From NCBI RefSeq assembly GCF_050947335.1, contig NW_027473340.1, forward strand, positions 806,001-870,000: a DNA stretch of 64,000 nt, read 5' to 3'. The stretch is from Megachile rotundata (lineage: Eukaryota > Arthropoda > Insecta > Hymenoptera > Megachilidae). How positions within the stretch are numbered: position 1 is the first letter of the stretch; every line of letters starts with the position of its first letter. The notes beneath the pieces were generated by a model. That model was not told where the DNA came from. It was given only the letters and a program-made list of their open reading frames with translations, and searched no databases. The position numbers were made by a program, and so were the translations under genes. Below are positions 13,601 through 29,119 of this stretch, piece after piece.

Positions 13601-16600
13601 CTATCACAATCATACAATCACAATCATACAATCACAATCATACAATCACAATCATACAATCACAATCATACAATCACAATCATACTATCACAATCATACA
13701 ATCACAATCATACAATCACAATCATACAATCACAATCATACAATAACAATCATACAATCACAATCATACAAGCACAATCATACATTCAAAATCATGCAAT
13801 CACAATCATACAATCACAATCATGCAATCACAATCATACAATCAGAATCATACAATCACAATTATTCAATAACAATCGTACAATCACAATCGCACAATCA
13901 CAATCGCACAACCACAATCAGACAATCACACTCATACAATCACAACCATACAATCACAATCATACAATCACAATCATACCATCACAATCATACTTTCACA
14001 ATCATACAATCACAATCATACAATCACAATCATACAATCACAATCATACAATCACAATCATACAATCACAATCATACAATCACAATCATACAATCGCAAT
14101 CATACAATCACAATCATACAATCTCAATCATACAATCACAATCATACAATCACAATCATACAATCATAATCATACAATCCCAATCATACAATCACAATCA
14201 TACAATCATAATCATACAAATAGAATCATACATCACAATCATACAATCACAATCATACAATCGCAACCATACAATCACAATCATACTTTCACAATCATAC
14301 AATCACAATCATACAATCACAGTCATACAATCACACTCAAACAATCACCATCATACAATCACAATCATACAATCACAATCATACAATCGCAATCATACAA
14401 TCACAATCATAGAATCACAATCGTACTATCACAATCGTACAATCACAATCGTACAATCACAATCGCACAACCACAATCAGACAATCACAATCATACAATC
14501 ACAATCATACAATCACAATCATACAATCACAATCATACAATCACAATCATACAATCACAATCATACAATCACAATCATACAATCACAATCATACAATCAC
14601 AATCATACAATCACAATCATACTTTCACAATCATACTATCACAATCATACAATCACAATCATACAATCACAGTCATACAATCACAATCATACAATCACAA
14701 TCATACAATCGCAAGCATACAATCACAATCATACAATCTCAATCATACAATCACAATCATACAATCATAATCATACAATTACAATCATACATCACTATCA
14801 TACAATCACAATCATACAATCGCAATCATACAATCACAATCATACAATCGCAATCATACAATTACAATCTCCCAAATACAATCTCCCAAATACAATCTCC
14901 CAAATACAATCATACAATCACAATCTTACAATCACAATCATACAATCACAATCATACAATCACAATCATACTATCACAATCATACAATCACAATCATACA
15001 ATCACAATCATACAATCACAATCATACAATCACAATCATACAATCACAATCATACAATCACAATCATACAATCACAATCATAAAATCACAATCATACATT
15101 CAAAATCATGCAATCACAATCATACAATCACAATCATGCAATCACAATCATACAATCAGAATCATACAATCACAATCATATAATCACAATCATACAATCG
15201 AATTCATACAATCGCAATCATACAATCACAATCATACAATCGCAATCATACAATTACAATCTCCCAAATACAATCTCCCAAATACAATCTCCCAAATACA
15301 ATCATACAATCACAATCATATAATCATAATCATACAATCACAATCATACAATCACAATCATACAATCACAATCATACTATCACAATCATACAATCACAAT
15401 CATACAATCACAATCATGCAATCACAATCATACATTCAACATCATGCAATCACAATCATACAATCACAATCATGCAATCACAATCATACAATCACAATCA
15501 TATAATCACAATCATACAATCGAATTCATACAATCGCAATCATACAATCACAATCATACAATCGCAATCATACAATTACAATCTCCCAAATACAATCTCC
15601 CAAATACAATCATACAATCACAATCATACAATCATAATCATACAATCACAATCATACAATCACAATCATACAATCACAATCATACTATCACAATCATACA
15701 ATCACAATCATACAATCACAATCATGCAATCACAATCATACATTCACAATCATACAATCACAATCATACATTCAAAATCATGCAATCACAATCATACAAC
15801 CACAATCATGCAATCACAATCATACAATCACAATCATACAATCACAATCATACAATCGCAATCATACATTCACAATCATACAATCGCAATCATACAATTA
15901 CAATCTCCCAAATACAATCTCCCAAATACAATCATACAATCACAATCATACAATCACAATCATACAATCACAATCATACAATCACAATCATACAATCACA
16001 ATCATATAATCGCAATCATACAATCGAATTCATACAATCGCAATCATACAATCACAATCATACAATCACAATCATACAATCACAATCATGCAATCACAAT
16101 CATACGTTCAACATCATGCAATCACAATCATACAATCACAATCATGCAATAACAATCATACAATCACAATCATACAAGCACAATCATACATTCAAAATCA
16201 TGCAATCACAATCATACAATCACAATCATGCAATCACAATCATACAATCAGAATCATACAATCACAATTATTCAATAACAATTGTACAATCACAATCGCA
16301 CAATCACAATCGCACAACCACAATCAGACAATCACACTCATACAATCACAAACATACAATCACAATCATACAATCACAATCATACCATCACAATCATACT
16401 TTCACAATCATACAATCACAATCATACAATCACAATCATACAATCACAATCATACAATCACAGTCATACAATCACACTCATACAGTCACAATCATACAAT
16501 CACAATCATACAATCAATATCATACAATCACAATCATACAATCGCAAGCATACAATCACAATCATACAATCTCAATCATACAATCACAATCATACAATCA

Positions 16601-19267
16601 TAATCATACAAATAGAATCATACATCACAATCATACAATCACAATCATACAATCGCAATCATACAATCACAATCATACTTTCACAATCATACAATCACAA
16701 TCATACAATCACAATCATACAATCACACTCAAACAATCACAATCATACAATCACAATCATACAATCACAATCATACAATCGCAATCATACAATCACAATC
16801 ATACAATCTCAACCATACAATCACAATCATACAATCATAATCATACAATTACAATCATACATCACAATCATACAATCACAATCATACAATCGCAATCATA
16901 CAATCACAATCATACAATCACAATCATACAATCATAATCATACAATTACAATCATACATCACAATCATACAATCACAATCATACAATCGCAATCATACAA
17001 TCACAATCATACAATCGCAATCATACAATTACAATCTCCCAAATACAATCTCCCAAATACAATCTCCCAAATACAATCATACAATCACAATCATACAATC
17101 ACAATCATACAATCACAATCATACAATCACAATCATACTATCACAATCATACAATCACAATCATACAATCACAATCATACAATCACAATCATACAATCAC
17201 AATCATACAATCACAGTCATACAATCACAATCATACAATCACAATCATACAATCACAATCATACATTCAAAATCATGCAATCACAATCATACAATCACAA
17301 TCATGCAATCGCAATCATACAATCAGAATCATACAATCACAATCATTCAATAACAATCGTACAATCACAATCGCACAATCACAATCGCACAACCACAATT
17401 AGACAATCACACTCATACAATCAAAACCATACAATCACAATCATACAATCACAATCATACCATCACAATCATACTTTCACAATCATACAATCACAATCAT
17501 ACAATCACAATCATACAATCACAGTCATACAATCACAATCATACAATCACAATCATACTATCACAATCATACAATCACAATCATACAATCACAATCATAC
17601 AATCACAATCATACAATCACAATCATACAATCACAATCATACAATAACAATCATACAATCACAATCATACAAGCACAATCATACATTCAAAATCATGCAA
17701 TCACAATCATACAATCACAATCATGCAATCACAATCATTCAATCAGAATCATACAATCACAATTATTCAATAACAATCGTACAATCACAATCGCACAATC
17801 ACAATCGCACTACCACAATCAGACAATCACACTCATACAATCACAACCATACAATCACAATCATACAATCACAATCATACCATCGCAATCATACTTACAC
17901 AATCATACAATCACAATCATACAATCACGATCATACAATCACAATCATACAATCACAGTCATACAATCACACTCATACAATCACAATCATACAATCACAA
18001 TCATACAATCACAATCATACAATCAATATCATACAATCACAATCATACAATCGCAAGCATACAATCACAATCATACAATCTCAATCATACAATCACAATC
18101 ATACAATCATAATCATACAAATAGAATCATACATCACAATCATACAATCACAATCATACAATCGCAATCATACAATCACAATCATACAATCACAATCATA
18201 CAATCATAATCATACAATCACAATCATACATTACAATCATACAATCACAATCATACAATCGCAATCGTACAATCACAATCATACAATCGCAATCATACAA
18301 TTACAATCTCCCAAATACAATCTCCCAAATACAATCATACAATCATAATCATACAATCACAATCATACAATCACAATCATACAATCACAATCATACAATC
18401 ACAATCATACTATCACAATCATACAATCACAATCATACAATCACAATCATACAATCACAATCATACAATCACAATCATACAATCACAATCATACAATCAC
18501 AATCATACAATCACAATCATACAATCACAATCATACAATCACAATCATACAATCACAATCATACAATCACAATCATACATTCAAAATCATGCAATCACAA
18601 TCATACAATCACAATCATGCAATCACAATCATACAATCAGAATCATACAATCACAATCATTCAATAACAATCGTACAATCACAATCGCACAATCACAATC
18701 GCACAACCACAATCAGACAATCACACTCATACAATCAAAACCATACAATCACAATCATACAATCACAATCATGCCATCGCAATCATACTTTCACAATCAT
18801 ACAATCACAATCATACAATCACAATCATACAATCACAGTCATACAATCACAATCATACAATCACAATCATACTATCACAATCATACAATCACAATCATAC
18901 AATCACAATCATACAATCACAATCATACAATCATAATCATACAATCACAATCATACAATCACAATCATACAATCAATATCATACAATCACAATCATACAA
19001 TCGCAAGCATACAATCACAATCATACAATCTCAATCATACAATCACAATCATACAATCATAATCATACAAATAGAATCATACATCACAATCATACAATCA
19101 CAATCATACAATCGCAATCATACAATCACAATCATACTTTCACAATCATACAATCACAATCATACAATCACAATCATACAATCACACTCATACAATCACA
19201 ATCATACAATCACAATCATACAATCACAATCATACAATCGCAATCATACAATCACAATCATACAATC
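10679..19267 (+). repeat. Higher-order repeat copy A2 (10,678 bp downstream of A1)
   Basis: This is an almost exact duplicate of 1-8589. Every landmark I compared falls at +10,678: the 12-bp unit (798 to 11476), the ctaccaaattcaat unit (991 to 11669), the catgcaat pair (2025 to 12703), the GAATTC sites (4522, 4844, 5348 to 15200, 15522, 16026) and the cgttcaac marker (5410 to 16088). Copies of a simple satellite this similar imply a very recent duplication, ongoing homogenisation, or a duplicated path in the assembly. The sequence alone cannot separate these. Confidence 0.9.
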
Positions 19268-19475
19268 TCAATCATACAATCACAAACATACAATCATAAT
19301 CATACAATTACAATCATACATCACAATCATACAATCACAATCATACAATCGCAATCATACAATCTCAACCATTCAATCACAATCATACAATCATAATCTT
19401 ACAATTACAATCATACATCACAATCATACAATCACAATCATACAATCGCAATCATACAATCACAATCATACAATC
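19268..19475 (+). repeat. 208-bp segment present in A2 context but absent from A1
   Basis: The cgcaat, attacaat, ctccc, ctccc run sits at 8581-8636 in A1 and at 19467-19522 in A2. Its offset is 10,886, against 10,678 upstream. The difference of 208 bp is 15 units, two of them 13 bp long (near 19319 and 19413). The segment carries ctcaat, cacaaa, cataat, ctcaac, cattcaat and cttacaatt variants. A similar double run occurs at about 47700-47860, so the A2 state is probably older and A1 has lost the segment. That polarity is inference. Confidence 0.7.
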
Positions 19476-20400
19476 GCAATCATACAATTACAATCTCCCA
19501 AATACAATCTCCCAAATACAATCATACAATGACAATCATACAATCACAATCATACAATCACAATCATACAATCATAATCATACAATCACAATCATACTTT
19601 CACAATCATACAATCACAATCATACAATCGCAATCATACAATCACAATCATACAATCGCAATCATACAATTACAATCTCCCAAATACAATCGCCCAAATA
19701 CAATCTCCCAAATACAATCAAGCAATCACAATCATACAATCACAATCATACAATCACAATCATACAATCACAATCATACAATCACAATCATACAATCACA
19801 ATCGTACTATCACAATCGTACAATCACAATCGTACAATCACAATCGCACAACCACAATCAGACAATCACAATCATACAATCACAATCATACAATCACAAT
19901 CATACAATCACAATCATACAATCACAATCATACTTTCACAATCATACTATCACAATCATACAATCACAATCATACAATCACAGTCATACAATCACATTCA
20001 TACAATCACAATCATACTATCACAATCATACAATTACAATCATACATCACAATCATACAATCACAATCATACAATCGCAATCATACAATCACAATCATAC
20101 AATCGCAATAATACAATTACAATCTCCCAAATACAATCTCCCAAATACAATCTCCCAAATACAATCTCCCAAATACAATCATACAATCACAATCATACAA
20201 TCACAATCATACAATCACAATCATACAATCACAATCATACAATCACAATCATACTATCACAATCATACAATCACAATCATACAATCACAATCATACAATC
20301 ACAATCATACAATCACAATCATACAATCACAATCATACAATCACAATCATACAATCACAATCATACAATCACAATCATACAATCACAATCATACAATCAC
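19476..20400 (+). repeat. Block C: catacaatgacaat and cgcccaaatacaat variants
   Basis: This block carries two variants not seen in A1 or in A2 upstream: catacaatgacaat at 19523-19536 and a cgcccaaatacaat unit near 19690. It then has cgtac/cgcac units near 19800-19860 and a run of four ctcccaaatacaat units at 20124-20179. The same order recurs from about 48990 (gacaat) and 49158 (cgccca). The cgccca unit also appears near 53210 and 59001. The block is therefore a mobile module of the higher-order structure. No gene is present. Confidence 0.75.
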
Positions 20401-21201
20401 AATCATACATTCAAAATCATGCAATCACAATCATACAATCACAATCATGCAATCACAATCATACAATCAGAATCATACAATCACAATCATATAATCACAA
20501 TCATACAATCGAATTCATACAATCGCAATCATACAATCACAATCATACAATCGCAATCATACAATTACAATCTCCCAAATACAATCTCCCAAATACAATC
20601 TCCCAAATACAATCATACAATCACAATCATACAATCATAATCATACAATCACAATCATACAATCACAATCATAAAATCACAATCATACTATCACAATCAT
20701 ACAATCACAATCATATAATCACAATCATACAATCGAATTCATACAATCGCAATCATACAATCACAATCATACAATCGCAATCATACAATTACAATCTCCC
20801 AAATACAATCTCCCAAATACAATCTCCCAAATACAATCATACAATCACAATCATACAATCATAATCATACAATCACAATCATACAATCACAATCATACAA
20901 TCACAATCATACTATCACAATCATACAATCACAATCATACAATCACAATCATGCAATCACAATCATACGTTCAACATCATGCAATCACAATCATACAATC
21001 ACAATCATGCAATCACAATCATACAATCACAATCATACAATCACAATCATACTATCACAATCATACAATCACAATCATACAATCACAATCATACAATCAC
21101 AATCATGCAATCACAATCATACATTCAAAACCATGCAATCACAATCATACAATCACAATCATGCAATCACAATCATACAATCATAATCGTACAATCACAA
21201 T

Positions 21202-21271
21202 CATACAGTCACAATCGTACAATCACAATCGTACAATCACAATCGCACAACCACAATCAGACAATCACAAT
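21202..21271 (+). repeat. Cassette: cagtcac then cgtac, cgtac, cgcacaacc, cagac (representative)
   Basis: The units are catacagtcacaat (21202), cgtac (21216 and 21230), cgcacaacc (21244) and cagacaatcacaat (21258-21271). This is related to the cgtac/cgcac cassette of the A copies but has a different first unit and ends in cacaat rather than cacact. It is typical of the cgttcaac-marked blocks and recurs near 22366, 23249, 24746, 26396, 29416, 31108, 32005 and 38157. Confidence 0.85.
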
Positions 21272-21341
21272 CATACAATCACAATCATACAATCACAATC
21301 ATACAATCACAATCATACAATCACAATCATACAATCACAAT

Positions 21342-21481
21342 CATGCAATCACAAAAATACAATCACAATCATACAATCACACTCATACAATCACAATCAT
21401 ACAATCACAATCATGCAATCACAAAAATACAATCACAATCATACAATCACACTCATACAATCACAATCATACAATCACAAT
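21342..21481 (+). repeat. 70-bp tandem duplication of the aatacaat cassette
   Basis: Five units (catgcaatcacaaa, aatacaatcacaat, catacaatcacact and two canonical) occupy 21342-21411 and are repeated from 21412. Elsewhere the cassette is present once per block, for example near 22505, 23390, 24887, 29562 and 32147. This is therefore a local, probably recent, tandem duplication of exactly five units. Confidence 0.85.
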
Positions 21482-24400
21482 CATACAATCACAATCATAC
21501 AATCACAATCATACAATCACAATCATACAATCACAATCATACAATCACAATCATACATTCAAAATCATGCAATCACAATCATACAATCACAATCATGCAA
21601 TCACAATCATACAATCAGAATCATACAATCACAATCATATAATCACAATCATACAATCGAATTCATACAATCGCAATCATACAATCACAATCATACAATC
21701 GCAATCATACAATTACAATCTCCCAAATACAATCTCCCAAATACAATCTCCCAAATACAATCTCCCAAATACAATCATACAATCACAATCATACAATCAT
21801 AATCATACAATCACAATCATACAATCACAATCATACAATCACAATCATACTATCACAATCATACAATCACAATCATATAATCACAATCATACAATCGAAT
21901 TCATACAATCGCAATCATACAATCACAATCATACAATCGCAATCATACAATTACAATCTCCCAAATACAATCTCCCAAATACAATCCCCCAAATACAATC
22001 ATACAATCACAATCATACAATCATAATCATACAATCACAATCATACAATCACAATCATACAATCACAATCATACTATCACAATCATACAATCACAATCAT
22101 ACAATCACAATCATGCAATCACAATCATACGTTCAACATCATGCAATCACAATCATACAATCACAATCATGCAATCACAATCATACAATCACAATCATAC
22201 AATCACAATCATACTATCACAATCATACAATCACAATCATACAATCACAATCATACAATCACAATCATGCAATCACAATCATACATTCAAAACCATGCAA
22301 TCACAATCATACAATCACAATCATGCAATCACAATCATACAATCATAATCATACAATCACAATCATACAGTCACAATCGTACAATCACAATCGTACAATC
22401 ACAATCGCACAACCACAATCTGACAATCACAATCATACAATCACAATCATACAATCACAATCATACAATCACAATCATACAATCACAATCATACAATCAC
22501 AATCATGCAATCACAAAAATACAATCACAATCATACAATCACACTCATACAATCACAATCTTACAATCACAATCATACAATCACAATCAAAGAATCACAA
22601 TCATACAATCACAATCATACAATCGCAAGCATACAATCACAAACATACAATCTCAGTCATACAATCACAATCATACAACCATAATCATACAATTACAATC
22701 ATACAATCACAATCATAAAATCACAATCATACTATCACAATCATACAATCACAATCATATAATCACAATCATACAATCGAATTCATACAATCGCAATCAT
22801 ACAATCACAATCATACAATCGCAATCATACAATTACAATCTCCCAAATACAATCTCCCAAATACAATCTCCCAAATACAATCATACAATCACAATCATAC
22901 AATCATAATCATACAATCACAATCATACAATCACAATCATACAATCACAATCATACTATCACAATCATACAATCACAATCATACAATCACAATCATGCAA
23001 TCACAATCATACGTTCAACATCATGCAATCACAATCATACAATCACAATCATGCAATCACAATCATACAATCACAATCATACAATCACAATCATACTATC
23101 ACAATCATACAATCACAATCATACAATCACAATCATACAATCACAATCATGCAATCACAATCATACATTCAAAACCATGCAATCACAATCATACAATCAC
23201 AATCATGCAATCACAATCATACAATCATAATCGTACAATCACAATCATACAGTCACAATCGTACAATCACAATCGTACAATCACAATCGCACAACCACAA
23301 TCAGACAATCACAATCATACAATCACAATCATACAATCACAATCATACAATCACAATCATACAATCACAATCATACAATCACAATCATGCAATCACAAAA
23401 ATACAATCACAATCATACAATCACACTCATACAATCACAATCATACAATCACAATCATACAATCACAATCAAAGAATCACAATCATACAATCACAATCAT
23501 ACAATCGCAAGCATACAATCACAAACATACAATCTCAATCATACAATCACAATCATACAATCATAATCATACAATTACAATCATACATCACAATCATACA
23601 ATCACAATCATACAATCGCAACCATACAATCACAATCATACAATCGCAATCATACAATTACAATCTCCCAAATACAATCTCCCAAGTACAATCTCCCAAA
23701 TACAATCATACAATCACAATCATACAATCACAATCATACAATCACAATCATACAATCACAATCATACAATCACAATCATACAATCACAATCATACTATCA
23801 CAATCATACAATCACAATCATACAATCACAATCATACAATCACAATCATACAATCACAATCATACAATCACAATCATACAATCACAATCATACAATCACA
23901 ATCATTCAATCACAATCATACAATCACAATCATACATTCAAAATCATGCAATCACAATCATACAATCACAATCATACTATCACAATCATACAATCACAAT
24001 CATACAATCACAACCATACAATCACAATCATACAATCACAATCATACCATCGCAATCATACTTACACAATCATACAATCACAATCATACAATCACGATCA
24101 TACAATCACAATCATACAATCACAGTCATACAATCACAATCATACAATCACAATCATACTATCACAATCATACAATCACAATCATACAATCACAATCATA
24201 AAATCACAATCATACTATCACAATCATACAATCACAATCATATAATCACAATCATACAATCGAATTCATACAATCGCAATCATACAATCACAATCATACA
24301 ATCGCAATCATACAATTACAATCTCCCAAATACAATCTCCCAAATACAATCTCCCAAATACAATCATACAATCACAATCATACAATCATAATCATACAAT

Positions 24401-27400
24401 CACAATCATACAATCACAATCATACAATCACAATCATACTATCACAATCATACAATCACAATCATACAATCACAATCATGCAATCACAATCATACGTTCA
24501 ACATCATGCAATCACAATCATACAATCACAATCATGCAATCACAATCATACAATCACAATCATACAATCACAATCATACTATCACAATCATACAATCACA
24601 ATCATACAATCACAATCATACAATCACAATCATACAATCACAATCATGCAATCACAATCATACATTCAAAACCATGCAATCACAATCATACAATCACAAT
24701 CATGCAATCACAATCATACAATCATAATCGTACAATCACAATCATACAGTCACAATCGTACAATCACAATCGTACAATCACAATCGCACAACCACAATCA
24801 GACAATCACAATCATACAATCACAATCATACAATCACAATCATACAATCACAATCATACAATCACAATCATACAATCACAATCATGCAATCACAAAAATA
24901 CAATCACAATCATACAATCACACTCATACAATCACAATCATACAATCACAATCATACAATCACAATCAAAGAATCACAATCATACAATCACAATCATACA
25001 ATCGCAAGCATACAATCACAAACATACAATCTCAATCATACAATCACAATCATACAATCATAATCATACAATTACAATCATACATCACAATCATACAATC
25101 ACAATCATACAATCGCAACCATACAATCACAATCATACAATCGCAATCATACAATTACAATCTCCCAAATACAATCTCCCAAGTACAATCTCCCAAATAC
25201 AATCATACAATCACAATCATACAATCACAATCATACAATCACAATCATACAATCACAATCATACAATCACAATCATACAATCACAATCATACTATCACAA
25301 TCGTACAATCACAATCATACAATCACAATCATACAATCACAATCATACAATCACAATCATACAATCACAATCATACAATCACAATCATACAATCACAATC
25401 ATTCAATCACAATCATACAATCACAATCATACATTCAAAATCATGCAATCACAATCATACAATCACAATCATACTATCACAATCATACAATCACAATCAT
25501 ACAATCACAATCATACAATCACAATCATACAATCACAATCATACAATCACAATCATACAATCACAATCATACAATCACAATCATACAATCACAATCATAC
25601 AATCACAATCATACAATCACAATCATACATTCAAAATCATGCAATCACAATCATACAATCACAATCATGCAATCACAATCATACAATCAGAATCATACAA
25701 TCGCAATCATACAATCACAATCATACAATCGCAATCATACAATTACAATCTCCCAAATACAATCTCCCAAATACAATCTCCCAAATACAATCTCCCAAAT
25801 ACAATCATACAATCACAATCATACAATCATAATCATACAATCACAATCATACAATCACAATCATACAATCACAATCATACTATCACAATCATACAATCAC
25901 AATCATATAATCACAATCATACAATCGAATTCACACAATCGCAATCATACAATCACAATCATACAATCGCAATCATACAATTACAATCTCCCAAATACAA
26001 TCTCCCAAATACAATCCCCCAAATACAATCATACAATCACAATCATACAATCATAATCATACAATCACAATCATACAATCACAATCATACAATCACAATC
26101 ATACTATCACAATCATACAATCACAATCATACAATCACAATCATGCAATCACAATCATACGTTCAACATCATGCAATCACAATCATACAATCACAATCAT
26201 GCAATCACAATCATACAATCACAATCATACAATCACAATCATACTATCACAATCATACAATCACAATCATACAATCGCAATCATACAATCACAATCATGC
26301 AATCACAATCATACATTCAAAACCATGCAATCACAATCATACAATCACAATCATGCAATCACAATCATACAATCATAATCATACAATCACAATCATACAG
26401 TCACAATCGTACAATCACAATCGTACAATCACAATCGCACAACCACAATCAGACAATCACAATCATACAATCACAATCATACAATCACAATCATACAATC
26501 ACAATCATACAATCACAATCATACAATCACAATCATACAATCACAATCATGCAATCACAAAAATACAATCACAATCATACAATCACACTCATACAATCAC
26601 AATCATACAATCACAATCATACAATCACAATCAAAGAATCACAATCATACAATCACAATCATACAATCGCAAGCATACAATCACAAACATACAATCTCAA
26701 TCATACAATCACAATCATACAATCATAATCATACAATTACAATCATACATCACAATCATACAATCACAATCATACAATCGCAACCATACAATCACAATCA
26801 TACAATCGCAATCATACAATTACAATCTCCCGAATACAATCTCTCAAGTACAATCTCCCAAATACAATCATACAATCACAATCATACAATCACAATCATA
26901 CAATCACAATCATACAATCACAATCATACAATCACAATCATACAATCACAATCATACAATCGCAATCATACAATCACAATCATACTTTCACAATCATGCA
27001 ATCACAATCATACAATCAGAATCATACAATCACAATCATTCAATAACAATCGTACAATCACAATCATTCAATCACAATCATACAATCACAATCATACATT
27101 CAAAATCATGCAATCACAATCATACAATCACAATCATGCAATCACAATCATACATTCAACATCATGCAATCACAATCATACAATCACAATCATACAATCA
27201 CAATCATACAATCACAATCATACAATCACAATCATACAATCACTATCATATAATCGCAATCATACAATCGAATTCATACAATCGCAATCATACAATCACA
27301 ATCATACAATCACAATCATACAATCACAATCATGCAATCACAATCATACGTTCAACATCATGCAATCACAATCATTCAATCACAATCATGCAATAACAAT

Positions 27401-29119
27401 CATACAATCACAATCATACAAGCACAATCATACATTCAAAATCATGCAATCACAATCATACAATCACAATCATGCAATCACAATCATACAATCAGAATCA
27501 TACAATCACAATTATTCAATAACAATCGTACATTCACAATCGCACGATCACAATCGCACAACCACAATCAGACAATCACACTCATACAATCACAACCATA
27601 CAATCACAATCATACAATCACAATCATACCATCACAATCATACTTTCACAATCATACAATCACAATCATACAATCACAATCATACAATCACAATCATACA
27701 ATCACAGTCATACAATCACACTCATACAATCACAATCATACAATCACAATCATACAATCAATATCATACAATCACAATCATACAATCGCAAGCATACAAT
27801 CACAATCATACAATCTCAATCATACAATCACAATCATACAATCATAATCATACAAATAGAATCATACATCACAATCATACAATCACAATCATACAATCGC
27901 AATCATACAATCACAATCATACTTTCACAATCATACAATCACAATCATACAATCACAATCATACAATCACACTCAAACAATCACAATCATACAATCACAA
28001 TCATACAATCACAATCATACAATCGCAATCATACAATCACAATCATACAATCTCAATCATACAATCACAATCATACAATCATAATCATACAATTACAATC
28101 ATACATCACAATCATACAATCACAATCATACAATCGCAATCATACAATCACAATCATACAATCACAATCATACAATCATAATCATACAATTACAATCATA
28201 CATCACAATCATACAATCACAATCATACAATCGCAATCATACAATCACAATCATACAATCGCAATCATACAATTACAATCTCCCAAATACAATCTCCCAA
28301 ATACAATCTCCCAAATACAATCATACAATCACAATCATACAATCACAATCATACAATCACAATCATACAATCACAATCATACTATCACAATCATACAATC
28401 ACAATCATACAATCACAATCATACAATCACAATCATACAATCACAATCATACAATCACAATCATACAATCACAGTCATACAATCACAATCATACAATAAC
28501 AATCATACAATCACAATCATACAAGCACAATCATACATTCAAAATCATGCAATCACAATCATACAATCACAATCATGCAATCACAATCATACAATCAGAA
28601 TCATACAATCACAATTATTCAATAACAATCGTACAATCACAATCGCACAATCACAATCGCACAACCACAATCAGACAATCACACTCATACAATCACAACC
28701 ATACAATCACAATCATACAATCACAATCATACCATCGCAATCATACTTACACAATCATACAATCACAATCATACAATCACGATCATACAATCACAATCAT
28801 ACAATCACAGTCATACAATCACAATCATACAATCACAATCATACTATCACAATCATACAATCACAATCATACAATCACAATCATAAAATCACAATCATAC
28901 TATCACAATCATACAATCACAATCATATAATCACAATCATACAATCGAATTCATACAATCGCAATCATACAATCACAATCATACAATCGCAATCATACAA
29001 TTACAATCTCCCAAATACAATCTCCCAAATACAATCTCCCAAATACAATCATACAATCACAATCATACAATCATAATCATACAATCACAATCATACAATC
29101 ACAATCATACAATCACAAT

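Larger units (their letters stand above)
20401..29119 (+). repeat. Blocks carrying the cgttcaacatcatg marker, upstream relative of B1/B2
   Basis: A marker unit pair containing cgttcaacatcatg follows catgcaat units starting at 20951, 22113, 22995, 24478, 26143 and 27332. The intervals are 1162, 882, 1483, 1665 and 1189 bp. The 882- and 1665-bp intervals recur exactly or nearly so in B1 and B2, so this region is a partial, rearranged relative of that 9-kb repeat. It shares a rare ctctcaagtacaat unit (near 26841) with B2 (near 42549). Each interval is a multiple of 14 less one base per 13-bp unit inside it. Confidence 0.75.
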
